This document shows positions 26,060 to 34,539 of a stretch of DNA of 64,000 nucleotides, piece by piece. The translations under genes were made by a program, and so were the position numbers. Location of the stretch: assembly GCA_016933955.1 (NCBI GenBank), contig JAFGTT010000032.1, forward strand, positions 1 through 64,000. Direction: 5' to 3'. The notes beneath the pieces are model-generated. The model did not search any database and was not told the DNA's origin. It saw only the letters and a list, made by a program, of their open reading frames with translations. The DNA comes from Candidatus Zixiibacteriota bacterium (GTDB lineage: Bacteria > Zixibacteria > MSB-5A5 > GN15 > PGXB01). The stretch's first letter is position 1. Each line of letters begins with the position of its first letter.

Positions 26060-27343
26060 TCAACCGGGGATAATTTCGCCGGTGAGATTACGGTCCGTGG
26101 CCCCGGTTATTTTTATCCGGAGAAGTTCTTTGCCGCCCCCTGATTCCAGCGGCAAGACCACCTTAAGATAATTATCGGTGATTCCCCAGTAATGCCGGCC
26201 GCTTTTTGATCTATGCTCCGAGATCGCGATAGCAACCTGCCCGATCTCTCTTTTTAAAGCCAGAGTATAATGCTTTCTGGAAATTTCTCTTAAAACCCGG
26301 TTCCGATTCTTGATAATATCGGGATTGATTTTCTCCGTCATTTCGGCCGCGACTGTCCCGGGCCGGTCGGAGTATGAAAACACATGAAGATAATCCAGCC
26401 ACCCGGAATCCGACACCGCCGCGGATCCGGCAAAATCATCCTCGGTTTCACCGGGAAAACCGACAATTATATCCGCCCCGATTACAACTTCCGGAATGTT
26501 TTCTTTAACATACCGGATGATTTCCAGATACCGCCCGGTATCGTACGGACGGCGCATCAGTTTGAGGACCCGATCCGATCCGGACTGAAGCGGGATATGC
26601 AGATGTCGGCAGACCCGTTCGCCCCCCTCGTTGATCACCCGCACCAGATCGGTATCAACCTCCTGGGGTTCGATCGATGACAGCCTGATTCGAGAGATAT
26701 TGGTATTATTCAATATATATCGCACCAGATCGGCCGGTGATTCGAGATCACCATAGCGGTACATCCCGATATGAATCCCGGTTAACACCACTTCGTTGTA
26801 TCCGTGGGCGGCCAGGTTGTTGATTTCATCAACAATTTCCTCGGGCGGACGGTTATTCAGGGGCCCCCGCACCATCGGGATAATGCAGTATGAACACCGC
26901 TGATTGCATCCATCGCCGATTTTAATCCAGGCCCGGTTGTGATCGTGGAATTCGTTTATGGCTTTCGGTTGTTCGGCGGTCTGGCCGTTTTCGAACAGGT
27001 GGGGGAAACGGTTTTTGAGCATTTCCAGTATGGCGGTCTTTTCATTGTTATTGACCACCAGATCGACCCCGTTCAGACGGGCCACTTTTTCCCGGTCGGC
27101 ATCGACATAACAGCCGATCACCACCACCGGCGGATTGTTTTCTCGTCGCGCGGCCCGGGAAATAATATTGCGGCATGAGGCGTCGGCGCGGCCGGTCACG
27201 GTGCAGGTGTTGATAATATAGAGGTCGGCCGGATCATTGAATTCCACCCGGTCGAACCCGCACAGAGTCAGCTGGGCCGCGATTTTTTCGGTCTCATATT
27301 GGTTGAGCCGGCACCCGACAGTTTCAAACGCCACCCGTTTCAT
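26060..27343 (-). CDS. mtaB: tRNA t6A37 methylthiotransferase MtaB
   Basis: 427 residues. The N-terminal UPF0004 domain carries three cluster-binding cysteines (C11, C47, C78). The radical SAM domain has C146xxxC150xxC153 (GCNQRCSYCIIP), and a TRAM domain closes the protein. MtaB adds a methylthio group to t6A37 in tRNAs reading ANN codons. The start MKRVAFETVGCRLNQYE and the length favour MtaB over MiaB or RimO. It is unrelated to the flagellar cluster and appears to be its own unit. Confidence 0.93.
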   Translation of the reverse strand: MKRVAFETVGCRLNQYETEKIAAQLTLCGFDRVEFNDPADLYIINTCTVTGRADASCRNIISRAARRENNPPVVVIGCYVDADREKVARLNGVDLVVNNNEKTAILEMLKNRFPHLFENGQTAEQPKAINEFHDHNRAWIKIGDGCNQRCSYCIIPMVRGPLNNRPPEEIVDEINNLAAHGYNEVVLTGIHIGMYRYGDLESPADLVRYILNNTNISRIRLSSIEPQEVDTDLVRVINEGGERVCRHLHIPLQSGSDRVLKLMRRPYDTGRYLEIIRYVKENIPEVVIGADIIVGFPGETEDDFAGSAAVSDSGWLDYLHVFSYSDRPGTVAAEMTEKINPDIIKNRNRVLREISRKHYTLALKREIGQVAIAISEHRSKSGRHYWGITDNYLKVVLPLESGGGKELLRIKITGATDRNLTGEIIPG

Positions 27344-27784
27344 ACGGTTAATATACGCATTCGGCAGGCAAAAATAAAGAGGGGGAATGAAGTTGTTAAG
27401 GGCTATTGGCTGAAGTCATTTTGATGATTTTAAATTGCTGAGGTTGGTGTTCCGAATGGATTAGATAAAGGGTATTCGTTAGGAACCTCTACCTGAAAAT
27501 CAACAATGTATTTTATTACAAAGCCCTCACGGCCTTTTCAAATAAATCGTTCTTTATTCTCTCTTTGTTTTGATTTAGGAACGATTTTAGTCTATTATTT
27601 ATAGCCGAACACCCAGAAATCTGATTGTTATTGATTATACCTTCGCATATCATATTTAAATCAGTTTCTGAATAATTGCTAATACCAAGGACAATTCTAG
27701 AGATTAAATACTCCGTTTATTATGGTTATAACTGGTCCCAATGATATATCCATATTTTGTTTTCCTTTATAATATCACTTGTAA
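27344..27784. other. AT-rich intergenic stretch with remnants of a small ORF
   Basis: About 440 bases between mtaB and the 217-residue membrane protein gene, visibly richer in A and T than the flanks. It contains the broken ORF described at 27516-27753. I see no RNA gene, terminator or strong promoter in the rest. Confidence 0.6.
27516..27753 (-). pseudogene. Possible frameshifted small ORF
   Basis: An ATG at 27753 opens a short frame (MDISLGPVITIINGVFN) that stops at 27697. The +1 frame then stays open from about 27702 to the TAA at 27516, giving about 60 plausible residues (GISNYSETDLNMICEG early, KNDLFEKAVRAL at the end). Joined, they make about 80 residues. It lies 31 bases downstream of the membrane protein gene in the same AT-rich patch. 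It could be a decayed gene, a sequencing error, or chance. No family recognised. Confidence 0.35.
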
Positions 27785-28438
27785 TTAAACCTCTTCCGAT
27801 ACATTATCCTTCAACATCCTCTCATTCATCACTTCCCTGCACACGACTATATTCTCCTCGATTAAAACACGCATCAATGACGGCCTGAACATGTAAGCAT
27901 AAATAAAAAATATTATTGCCGCCAGGGCTGTACATGCCCCCATACAAATGAATAAAACCGAACGATCGTTATATGCCAGACAAAAAGAAATTACTAAGGC
28001 AGATAATACAATAATAATATGAAACATGAAAATCGGGGGATAAAACATCATGGAATCCGGAATAGCGCTTTTATCCAGTTTCTCCTCAACAATTCTTCTT
28101 ACCTCCTTCTTACTTCTGCTTTTCTTCCATCTTCGATATTCTCTCAAAAATGTTTCCCAGCCTCTCCAGTTCTTTTTATCATCACTTTCAAGCACCACCT
28201 GGATATACGCGACAATTCTGGCGGCACTCCGCAACCGATTGGCGGTAAACCATAAATTAAATAATAACAGCGCGGTTATAGAAGGGGGAATGAAAACCAA
28301 GTATGATTTCTCCAGAAATTTGAAGGCCGCCGCACAAATGGTAACAATCAAAAGCGGTCTTTCAAATATCCATCTTATTCCTTCTCGAAGTTCACTTCTT
28401 AAGGTCTGATATTCCTGATTAATCTCGAATAGTGGCAT
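27785..28438 (-). CDS. Integral membrane protein of unknown family
   Basis: 217 residues. Two hydrophobic hairpins are seen: about 29-68 (FERPLLIVTICAAAF, then VFIPPSITALLLFNLWF) and about 137-187 (FMFHIIIVLSALVISFCLAY, then MGACTALAAIIFFIYAYMF). They are separated by a basic cytosolic loop with KKSRSKKEVRRIVEEKL. The layout (two TM, charged loop, two TM) recalls small SLATT-like or DUF-type membrane effectors, but I cannot assign it. The gene is AT-rich and isolated between mtaB and rpsA, suggesting acquisition. Confidence 0.7.
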   Translation of the reverse strand: MPLFEINQEYQTLRSELREGIRWIFERPLLIVTICAAAFKFLEKSYLVFIPPSITALLLFNLWFTANRLRSAARIVAYIQVVLESDDKKNWRGWETFLREYRRWKKSRSKKEVRRIVEEKLDKSAIPDSMMFYPPIFMFHIIIVLSALVISFCLAYNDRSVLFICMGACTALAAIIFFIYAYMFRPSLMRVLIEENIVVCREVMNERMLKDNVSEEV

Positions 28439-28602
28439 GTTGGCTCCCTCCCGCTCTATGAAGCATATTCAAAGAAATCAAAATCGAGAGCCGGGCATTT
28501 TGTCTGGTGTAGCGAGATATTCGTTAATTATAATACACGACCGGTTAATCGGCAATGAATTTTAATTAGTCCTGATTCTGTCTTGATACAAATTCCCCCA
28601 AT

Positions 28603-28629
28603 AAAAAAGCGGCGAGGGCTCGCCGCTTT
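28603..28629 (-). terminator. Intrinsic terminator of rpsA
   Basis: On the minus strand AAAGCGGCGAG and CTCGCCGCTTT pair around a two-base loop, followed directly by a run of T. It lies about 45 bases past the rpsA stop. Confidence 0.9.
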
Positions 28630-28673
28630 CTATCATAATCAACTATGATCTATCTCAACCGATCAGGCAATCC

Positions 28674-30806
28674 TTACACCTGTTCCGGGTTTTCCCCGCT
28701 CTCCTCACCACCTGCCGGCTCCGCCGTATCGGGCGTCGTCTCGGCCGGCGATGATTCGCTTTCCAGGGTTTCGACCGGAATTTCATCGGATGGTTCCGGG
28801 GCCGATTCGATCGGCTCGGTGGATATCATCCCCGGCGTTTTGGCCGCCAGAGCATCACCCATCGAAACCGTTCGGGTCGGATGTTTGGCCAGGAACTGAT
28901 CCAGTTCGGACTGCTCCCGCTTCTTGTAATACGAGGATACCGACAGGACAATCTTGTGCGCCTGGCGGTCGAACTCGATCACCTGAAGCGGAATCTGGTC
29001 GCCCTCGTTGAAGGCATCGGCGGGATTCTCGAGATCTTCCTTGCCCAGTTGATGGGTCGGGACAAATCCCTCGACTTCGCCATCCAGCTCCACCGTCACC
29101 CCGCGATCCAGCACCCGGGTGATCGTCCCCAGGCAGTCGGTCGCGACGGCGTACTTCTTGGCAATATCCGGCCAGGGATCGTTCTTGAGTTGTTTGAACC
29201 CCAGGGAAATCCGGCGGTTTTCATGATCGATCCGCAGAATCCGGACATCGATCTTATCGCCCTTTTTCATCAGCTCCGAGGGATGCTGAATCCGTTTGGT
29301 CCATGACATATCCGAGATATGAATCAGACCGTCGATTCCCTCCTCGAGCTCGATAAAGGCGCCGAAAGCCGTCAGGTTGCGAACCTTGCCGGAAACGATC
29401 TTACCGACCGGGTACTTCTGCTCGATGGTCTCCCATGGATCGGGTTCCATCTGCTTGATACCCAGCGATATTTTCTCGTTCTCGCGGTCCACCGAAAGCA
29501 CCACAGCATCGATCTTGTCGCCGACATTCATGATCTTCGACGGGTGCTTGATATGCTGGGTCCAGGACATCTCGGAAATATGAATCAATCCCTCGACTCC
29601 CTTTTCCAGTTCCACAAATGCACCGTAGTCGGTGATTGAAACCACCTTGCCGGTAACTTTCTTGCCGATCGGATATTTCTCTTCGATATTTTCCCACGGG
29701 TACGGCGTCAACTGCTTCAACCCGAGAGAAATGCGCGACGTCTTCTCGTCAAAATCGAGAATCTTGACCTTGATGATGTCGCCCAACGAAACCAGCTCAC
29801 TGGGATGTTTGATCCGCCCCCACGACATATCGGTGATATGCAGGAGGCCATCGACTCCGTCAAGATCGATAAAAACACCGAAGTCGGTGATGTTCTTGAC
29901 GATCCCGTCGCGAACCTGGTTAACCTCGATTTCCTTCAGCAGCGCACCCCGCTTCGACTCGCGCTCCTCTTCGAGAACCACGCGCCGGGAAACCACGATA
30001 TTTCTCCGGTTCTTGTTGAGCTTGATAATCTTCAGTTCCATCTCGGTGCCGATCAGGGCATCGAAATCGGGAACCTGTCTCAAAGCAATCTGTGAACCGG
30101 GTAGAAAGGCGTCTACACCCATGATATCGACCACCACGCCGCCCTTGATCCGGCGGACAATTTTCCCGATCACCAGATCACCGGCATCATGACACTCATG
30201 GATTTTATCCCAGACAATCATGAAATCGGCTTTCTGCTTGGAAAGAATCAACTGGCCGTTGGCATCCTCGATCTGCTGTAAATAGACTTCGATCTGGTCG
30301 CCCACGGCAATATTGATGGGTTCCGGGAATTCGGTCAGGGGGATAATCCCCTCGGATTTGAACCCGACATCGACAATCACATCGGTCTTGGATACACCGA
30401 GGACTGTCCCCGAAACAATTTCGCCTTCCTTGATATCCTTGATGGTGCTTTCGTACAGCTCCAGCATCCGGTTGTACTCCTCCTCGGAATACTCGCGGCT
30501 GTTGATATCGGTCAGCTTCATGGCATCGACTGTAACGATATCGGCCTTCTTTTCTTCGGCCTGTTCCTCACGGGCAGCGGCTTTTTCGGAAAGACGCCTG
30601 GTCCGGGCGGTTTCGATTTTCTCGACGGTCTGTTGTTCGACCACCTCCGTCCCGACAACGTTTTCAGTCTTTTCGGACTTGACCAGTTTTACTTTCTGGA
30701 TCTTGGTCTTTTTTGACTTGGCCGCTTTACGCTTGGTGCGCTTGGGAAGTGCATCACCTCCTGTCGTTGTGGATTTTGTTGCAGTTTTCTTTTTGGCTTC
30801 AGCCAT
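28674..30806 (-). CDS. rpsA: 30S ribosomal protein S1, extended form
   Basis: 710 residues, about 150 longer than the E. coli protein. Six S1 (OB-fold) repeats occupy about residues 115-630; repeats 3-5 are the most canonical (VDGLLHITDMSW, VEGLIHISEMSW, IDGLIHISDMSW). The extra length is a lysine/threonine-rich N-terminal region of about 105 residues and an acidic, proline-rich C-terminal tail of about 75. S1 delivers mRNA to the ribosome. AAGGAGG lies 11 bases upstream of the ATG. It follows cmk and plsC, a common bacterial arrangement. Confidence 0.95.
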   Translation of the reverse strand: MAEAKKKTATKSTTTGGDALPKRTKRKAAKSKKTKIQKVKLVKSEKTENVVGTEVVEQQTVEKIETARTRRLSEKAAAREEQAEEKKADIVTVDAMKLTDINSREYSEEEYNRMLELYESTIKDIKEGEIVSGTVLGVSKTDVIVDVGFKSEGIIPLTEFPEPINIAVGDQIEVYLQQIEDANGQLILSKQKADFMIVWDKIHECHDAGDLVIGKIVRRIKGGVVVDIMGVDAFLPGSQIALRQVPDFDALIGTEMELKIIKLNKNRRNIVVSRRVVLEEERESKRGALLKEIEVNQVRDGIVKNITDFGVFIDLDGVDGLLHITDMSWGRIKHPSELVSLGDIIKVKILDFDEKTSRISLGLKQLTPYPWENIEEKYPIGKKVTGKVVSITDYGAFVELEKGVEGLIHISEMSWTQHIKHPSKIMNVGDKIDAVVLSVDRENEKISLGIKQMEPDPWETIEQKYPVGKIVSGKVRNLTAFGAFIELEEGIDGLIHISDMSWTKRIQHPSELMKKGDKIDVRILRIDHENRRISLGFKQLKNDPWPDIAKKYAVATDCLGTITRVLDRGVTVELDGEVEGFVPTHQLGKEDLENPADAFNEGDQIPLQVIEFDRQAHKIVLSVSSYYKKREQSELDQFLAKHPTRTVSMGDALAAKTPGMISTEPIESAPEPSDEIPVETLESESSPAETTPDTAEPAGGEESGENPEQV

Positions 30807-30841
30807 TTTGGAAAGGTCCTCCTTCGTCTATATTTATCCCT

Positions 30842-30867
30842 GGGCGGCATCCGCCCGGGCGGGATAT
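30842..30867 (-). promoter_or_regulatory. GC-rich leader stem-loops upstream of rpsA
   Basis: GGGCGG and CCGCCC (30842-30856) form a stem around a three-base loop. An overlapping self-complementary CCGCCCGGGCGG could form an alternative stem. The structures end about 13 bases before the rpsA Shine-Dalgarno sequence. S1 autoregulates through its leader in other bacteria, so a regulatory role is plausible but not shown. Confidence 0.3.
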
Positions 30868-30920
30868 TCGTGTCTTATACGTCGACAAAATTAATATCGA
30901 CCCGAAAAAATATTATTCCA

Positions 30921-31565
30921 TCAGTGAACCGGTTCCGGCGTCAGGCCATTCCGATCCAAAAATTCCTTTTTCAGCTCCCCGATACGTTCCATAATATACA
31001 CCGCCAGATTCCGGTACCCCTCCCGGTCATCGGAAAACTCGGCGATCTTATCCGTCCCGATCGGCCGCCCGAAAATCGTCCCCAGCCGGTTTCGCCCCAG
31101 AAAGCACTCCTTCAGCCGATTGGCCCCGTTAATATAAACCGGTACCACCGGCACCATATTCCGGCGGGCCAGCAAACCGACTCCCGGATGGGGCGACAGA
31201 AATGAATCACTTTGGGAACGCGTTCCCTCGGGGAATATAGTCAACCCCTGTCCGGATTTGAGAATACCGGTGGTGATTTCAATGGCCTTCCGGTCGAAAC
31301 CCCGTCGGTTGATGGGGTGAGCCTTCGTAGCGCTTATCAGCCAGCCAAACAGGCGATTACGAAACAATTCCTTCTTGGCCATAAAATGCACCAGTCGCGG
31401 CGATGATGCCCCGACCAGGGGCGGATCGTAATACGAAATATGATTGCAGGCCAGGATAAACGGCCCCTCCGCTGGAATATTCCTGTTATCCATAATCCTG
31501 ATTCTGAAAACCACGACCGCGACAGACCTGATGACTATCCATCCCAACCAGAACATCAGATTCAT
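30921..31565 (-). CDS. plsC: 1-acyl-sn-glycerol-3-phosphate acyltransferase
   Basis: 214 residues with an N-terminal membrane anchor (about 4-20) and the two acyltransferase motifs: HxxxxD as H42ISYYD47, and FPEGTRS at about 110. It makes phosphatidic acid from lysophosphatidate at the inner membrane. The ATG overlaps the stop of cmk, so the two are translationally coupled, with rpsA following 114 bases on. Confidence 0.92.
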   Translation of the reverse strand: MNLMFWLGWIVIRSVAVVVFRIRIMDNRNIPAEGPFILACNHISYYDPPLVGASSPRLVHFMAKKELFRNRLFGWLISATKAHPINRRGFDRKAIEITTGILKSGQGLTIFPEGTRSQSDSFLSPHPGVGLLARRNMVPVVPVYINGANRLKECFLGRNRLGTIFGRPIGTDKIAEFSDDREGYRNLAVYIMERIGELKKEFLDRNGLTPEPVH

Positions 31566-32239
31566 ATCTGCTTAAACCTGGCTTTGGCCAGTATCATTAT
31601 CCTTTCGACCTGTTCTTCGACATTCATATTGGTGGTATCGATCAGAACCGCGTCGCGGGTCCTGACCAGTGGCGAGGCCTTTCTCTGGCTGTCATACTCG
31701 TCACGTTTGGCCACCAGTTGCACCTGTTCCTCCAGAGTGCTGGAAATCCCCTGGTGAGCAAAATCAATCATCCGCCGTCTGGCCCGTTCCTCAAGCGAAG
31801 CGGTCAGGTAAATCTTAAGATCCGCCTCGGGGAAAACTACCGACGTGGTATCTCGGCCCTCGGCCACCACCCCGCCTTCTTTGGCCATTTCTTTTTGCCG
31901 GGCTACCAGCGCCTGGCGAACTTCGGCCAGAGCCGATACCGGTGAAACCGCTTTGGTTACCTCCGGCGATCTGATGGCCTCGGTAACATCCTTTCCATTA
32001 AGGAAGACGTGATTGATACCATTTTCAATCTTGAAATCAATTGCAATTCTGGCGGCAATAATTTCCAGCCGGGGAACATCATCGACGGCGACCTCGTTTT
32101 CCAATGCGAACAGCGTCACCGCCCGATACATGGCACCGGTATCCAGATAACGGTACCCGAGCTTCTCGGCTAACATCCGGGCTGTCGTGGATTTTCCAGA
32201 ACCGGCCGGGCCATCAATCGCAATTACCTTTCCATCCAT
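31562..32239 (-). CDS. cmk: Cytidylate kinase
   Basis: 225 residues from the ATG at 32239, which matches the family length and start; an ATG at 32266 would lie almost at the transcription start of the visible promoter. P-loop GPAGSGKST (10-18), CMP-binding signature RYLDTGAMYRAVTL and VAEGRDTTSVVFPEA are present. It phosphorylates CMP and dCMP. First gene of the cmk-plsC-rpsA unit. Confidence 0.95.
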   Translation of the reverse strand: MDGKVIAIDGPAGSGKSTTARMLAEKLGYRYLDTGAMYRAVTLFALENEVAVDDVPRLEIIAARIAIDFKIENGINHVFLNGKDVTEAIRSPEVTKAVSPVSALAEVRQALVARQKEMAKEGGVVAEGRDTTSVVFPEADLKIYLTASLEERARRRMIDFAHQGISSTLEEQVQLVAKRDEYDSQRKASPLVRTRDAVLIDTTNMNVEEQVERIMILAKARFKQI

Positions 32240-32275
32240 TACGGAAAGTCTATATGGTTTCGACATAAGCCCTAT

Positions 32276-32303
32276 ATCATAAAGAAAAGCCGGGAAAAAT
32301 CAA
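32276..32303 (-). promoter_or_regulatory. Sigma-70-type promoter of cmk-plsC-rpsA
   Basis: On the minus strand TTGATT (32298-32303) and TATGAT (32276-32281) are separated by 16 bases. Transcription would start near 32269, about 30 bases before the preferred cmk start at 32239. Confidence 0.5.
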
Positions 32304-32350
32304 CTCCTTTTTGTAGTTTTGGAGAAATAATTACGCCTTCGAACGGAATG

Positions 32351-33139
32351 TCAGTTTTCCGATGAAGAATCCGGCCGAATAAAATCGCCCCCGGGAAACC
32401 AGCAGGCGGCGATTTTATCATACTCGCCATCGGTTTTTATCTGCCGCAGGGCGGTATTGATCTTTTCCAGTAATTCAATATTTTTCCGGGCCACAGCAAT
32501 ACCGTAATATTCCTCGGACAACAAATCACCGACAATTTTGGCCCGGCCCTTAAGCCGGATATACTCAGTAGTTGTGGGAAAATCATTCAATACCGCGTCG
32601 ATTCGCCCGTTTTCCATATCGATAAAAGCCGCCCCGATATTATCAAAAGAAAAAACCGATACCCCGGGTAACGATTTGGCCATTCTCTCCCCGGTTGTCC
32701 CAAGTTGGACCCCGACTTTGCGGCCCCGAAGATCATCCGTTGAATGTATTATCGTGTCTCCCTGCGGAACCGCAATTACCTGCCCGGCCAGATAATATGG
32801 CTCGGAAAAAAGAACAATGGCTTTTCGCTGGGGTGTAATCGTCATGGCCGATATAATACAGTCATATTTATCGCTCTTTAATCCGGAAATTATACCGTCA
32901 AAAGGCGTGATTATAAACTCCGGTTCCCATCCGTTTATCCGGCAGACGGCGCTGATAATATCAATATCGAAACCCTCGGGGTTGCCCGTCTCGGTGTTGA
33001 CCATTTCGAAAGGAGGATAGGTGGCGTCGGTCCCGATCCTTAAAACCCCGGAGCTTTTCCAGCCCGGAGTTTCACTCCCGGGGCCGCACCCCGACATTAT
33101 CAACAATATTGCAAATATAAAAAAAATAAACCGATACAT
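32351..33139 (-). CDS. Amino-acid ABC transporter substrate-binding lipoprotein
   Basis: 262 residues. A lipoprotein signal peptide ends in LLIMSGC (Cys about 17). The mature part is a bacterial extracellular solute-binding family 3 fold: LRIGTDATYPPFEMVN near the start, GFDIDIISAVCRINGW, the typical DCIISAMTITPQRK, and EYYGIAVARKN near the end. Such proteins bind polar amino acids in the periplasm. No permease or ATPase gene lies next to it, so the rest of the transporter is elsewhere, or the protein is an orphan sensor-type binder. Confidence 0.9.
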   Translation of the reverse strand: MYRFIFFIFAILLIMSGCGPGSETPGWKSSGVLRIGTDATYPPFEMVNTETGNPEGFDIDIISAVCRINGWEPEFIITPFDGIISGLKSDKYDCIISAMTITPQRKAIVLFSEPYYLAGQVIAVPQGDTIIHSTDDLRGRKVGVQLGTTGERMAKSLPGVSVFSFDNIGAAFIDMENGRIDAVLNDFPTTTEYIRLKGRAKIVGDLLSEEYYGIAVARKNIELLEKINTALRQIKTDGEYDKIAACWFPGGDFIRPDSSSEN

Positions 33140-33242
33140 TCAATCCACGTCTTCTGGATCAACATTATAGATATAATCAGCCGGGAATGCAAACACAAAT
33201 GATGCGACTCAATGAAAATCGATCCTCATTATATATCGATCT

Positions 33243-34298
33243 TCATTCTGAGCATTTTGGTTTCGATCCGCCGCGATAAAGATAATTAACGAAATAGGTA
33301 ACATCCAGAATATTCACCCGGCCATCGCCATTGGTATCAGCACAGAGGATACTGTCGCAGGCATCCCCCTTGCCATCTCCATCGCTGTCGAGTTGATCGG
33401 GATTGGCCGCAGTTGGACAATTATCGCAGATATCACCTTTGCCGTCAAAGTCCTGATCGGCTTGATCCGGATTAGCCGCCTCCGGGCAATTATCGCAATC
33501 GTCACCGATATTATCATTATCAGTATCAACCTGGTCAATATTGGAAATAGCCGGGCAATTGTCGCATACATCTCCTAATCCATCTTCATCCGTATCGGCC
33601 TGGTCGGGATTATACCCCGTGATGCAGTTATCATTGATATCGCAAACATCATCATTATCATCATCCTGGCAGGCTACCACCGGCCAGCATCGTCCCCCTT
33701 CGAGCCAGCCTACCTCGGGAATTATTCCGTTGGATTCAATATCGGCAAAAAGGAAATCTCCAGCCGGAGGGATAAAAGTGCTGTCAAAACAAAATGTGGC
33801 TGGTCCGGTCGGTTCATGGGCGATAATATGAAAAGTCATCATCTCCTCCAGATCACCCGGTAAAAGGCCATTCACCGCCCCGAATCCTCCAATCATGATC
33901 GAATCCGGCGTTACTCCATCAAAATACGTCTCGTTGGTAATCAATCCGCTGGTAGCGTCCCAGACCGTCCGATGGGTGGCGTTTTCATCCCACATACGAC
34001 ATCCGGGAATCACATTGACTGTCATCAGGTCGCCGAAACCACCCGGTTTAGACAAAATATCGACTACCGCACCATCATCTGACCATAAAACGAACCCGAG
34101 ATTCATACTGGCCAGATGAACATCGTTTTCAATCCAGATCCTGATAACATATTCCAAATTCGAATAAAGCGTATCGACCGGCGTATCCTCCCCGATCGGT
34201 ACGATATCGACATCAACCAGATTGGCCGACCATAAATTGCCCGGCATTAGAAATACCACAATCAATATTATGACATTATATAAACAGAACTTTTTCAT
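33243..34298 (-). CDS. Secreted protein with thrombospondin type 3 repeats and dockerin end
   Basis: 351 residues from the ATG at 34298; the open frame reaches 34382 but the signal peptide (MKKFCLYNVIILIVVFLM, cleavage near WSA) starts here. The N-terminal ~180 residues form a cohesin-like/beta-sandwich domain (SMNLGFVLWSDDGAV). Then come about four thrombospondin type 3 calcium repeats (DTDEDGLGDVCDNCP pattern), then one dockerin-type EF loop (DTNGDGRVNILDVTYF). Dockerin loops end many secreted proteins in Zixibacteria-like genomes without a cellulosome. Calcium-bound, extracellular, ligand unknown. Confidence 0.82.
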   Translation of the reverse strand: MKKFCLYNVIILIVVFLMPGNLWSANLVDVDIVPIGEDTPVDTLYSNLEYVIRIWIENDVHLASMNLGFVLWSDDGAVVDILSKPGGFGDLMTVNVIPGCRMWDENATHRTVWDATSGLITNETYFDGVTPDSIMIGGFGAVNGLLPGDLEEMMTFHIIAHEPTGPATFCFDSTFIPPAGDFLFADIESNGIIPEVGWLEGGRCWPVVACQDDDNDDVCDINDNCITGYNPDQADTDEDGLGDVCDNCPAISNIDQVDTDNDNIGDDCDNCPEAANPDQADQDFDGKGDICDNCPTAANPDQLDSDGDGKGDACDSILCADTNGDGRVNILDVTYFVNYLYRGGSKPKCSE

Positions 34299-34489
34299 AC
34301 CTGATATCCATTCCATAAAGTATTCGTTCATTCCCGGCGATCCCGGAGGCAAGACTTTTTTTACCTTTCCTCCCCGTATCAAAAACCCAAATTATAATAA
34401 ATATAATCAAAAAACTGATTCCGTCAAGCCGATAATTGCATATGATACAATAACTTGCCTATTAATTAAGGCAGCCTTAAGCAGTCATT

Positions 34490-34517
34490 AAAAAAGAGGG
34501 CCGCCTCTGCGACCCTC
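34490..34517 (-). terminator. Intrinsic terminator downstream of the LiaF-like gene
   Basis: On the minus strand GAGGGTCGC pairs with GCGGCCCTC (one wobble) around AGAG, followed by six T. It lies 23 bases past the stop at 34540. Confidence 0.85.
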
Positions 34518-34539
34518 TCCTTTAGTCTCCCCAAAACCA

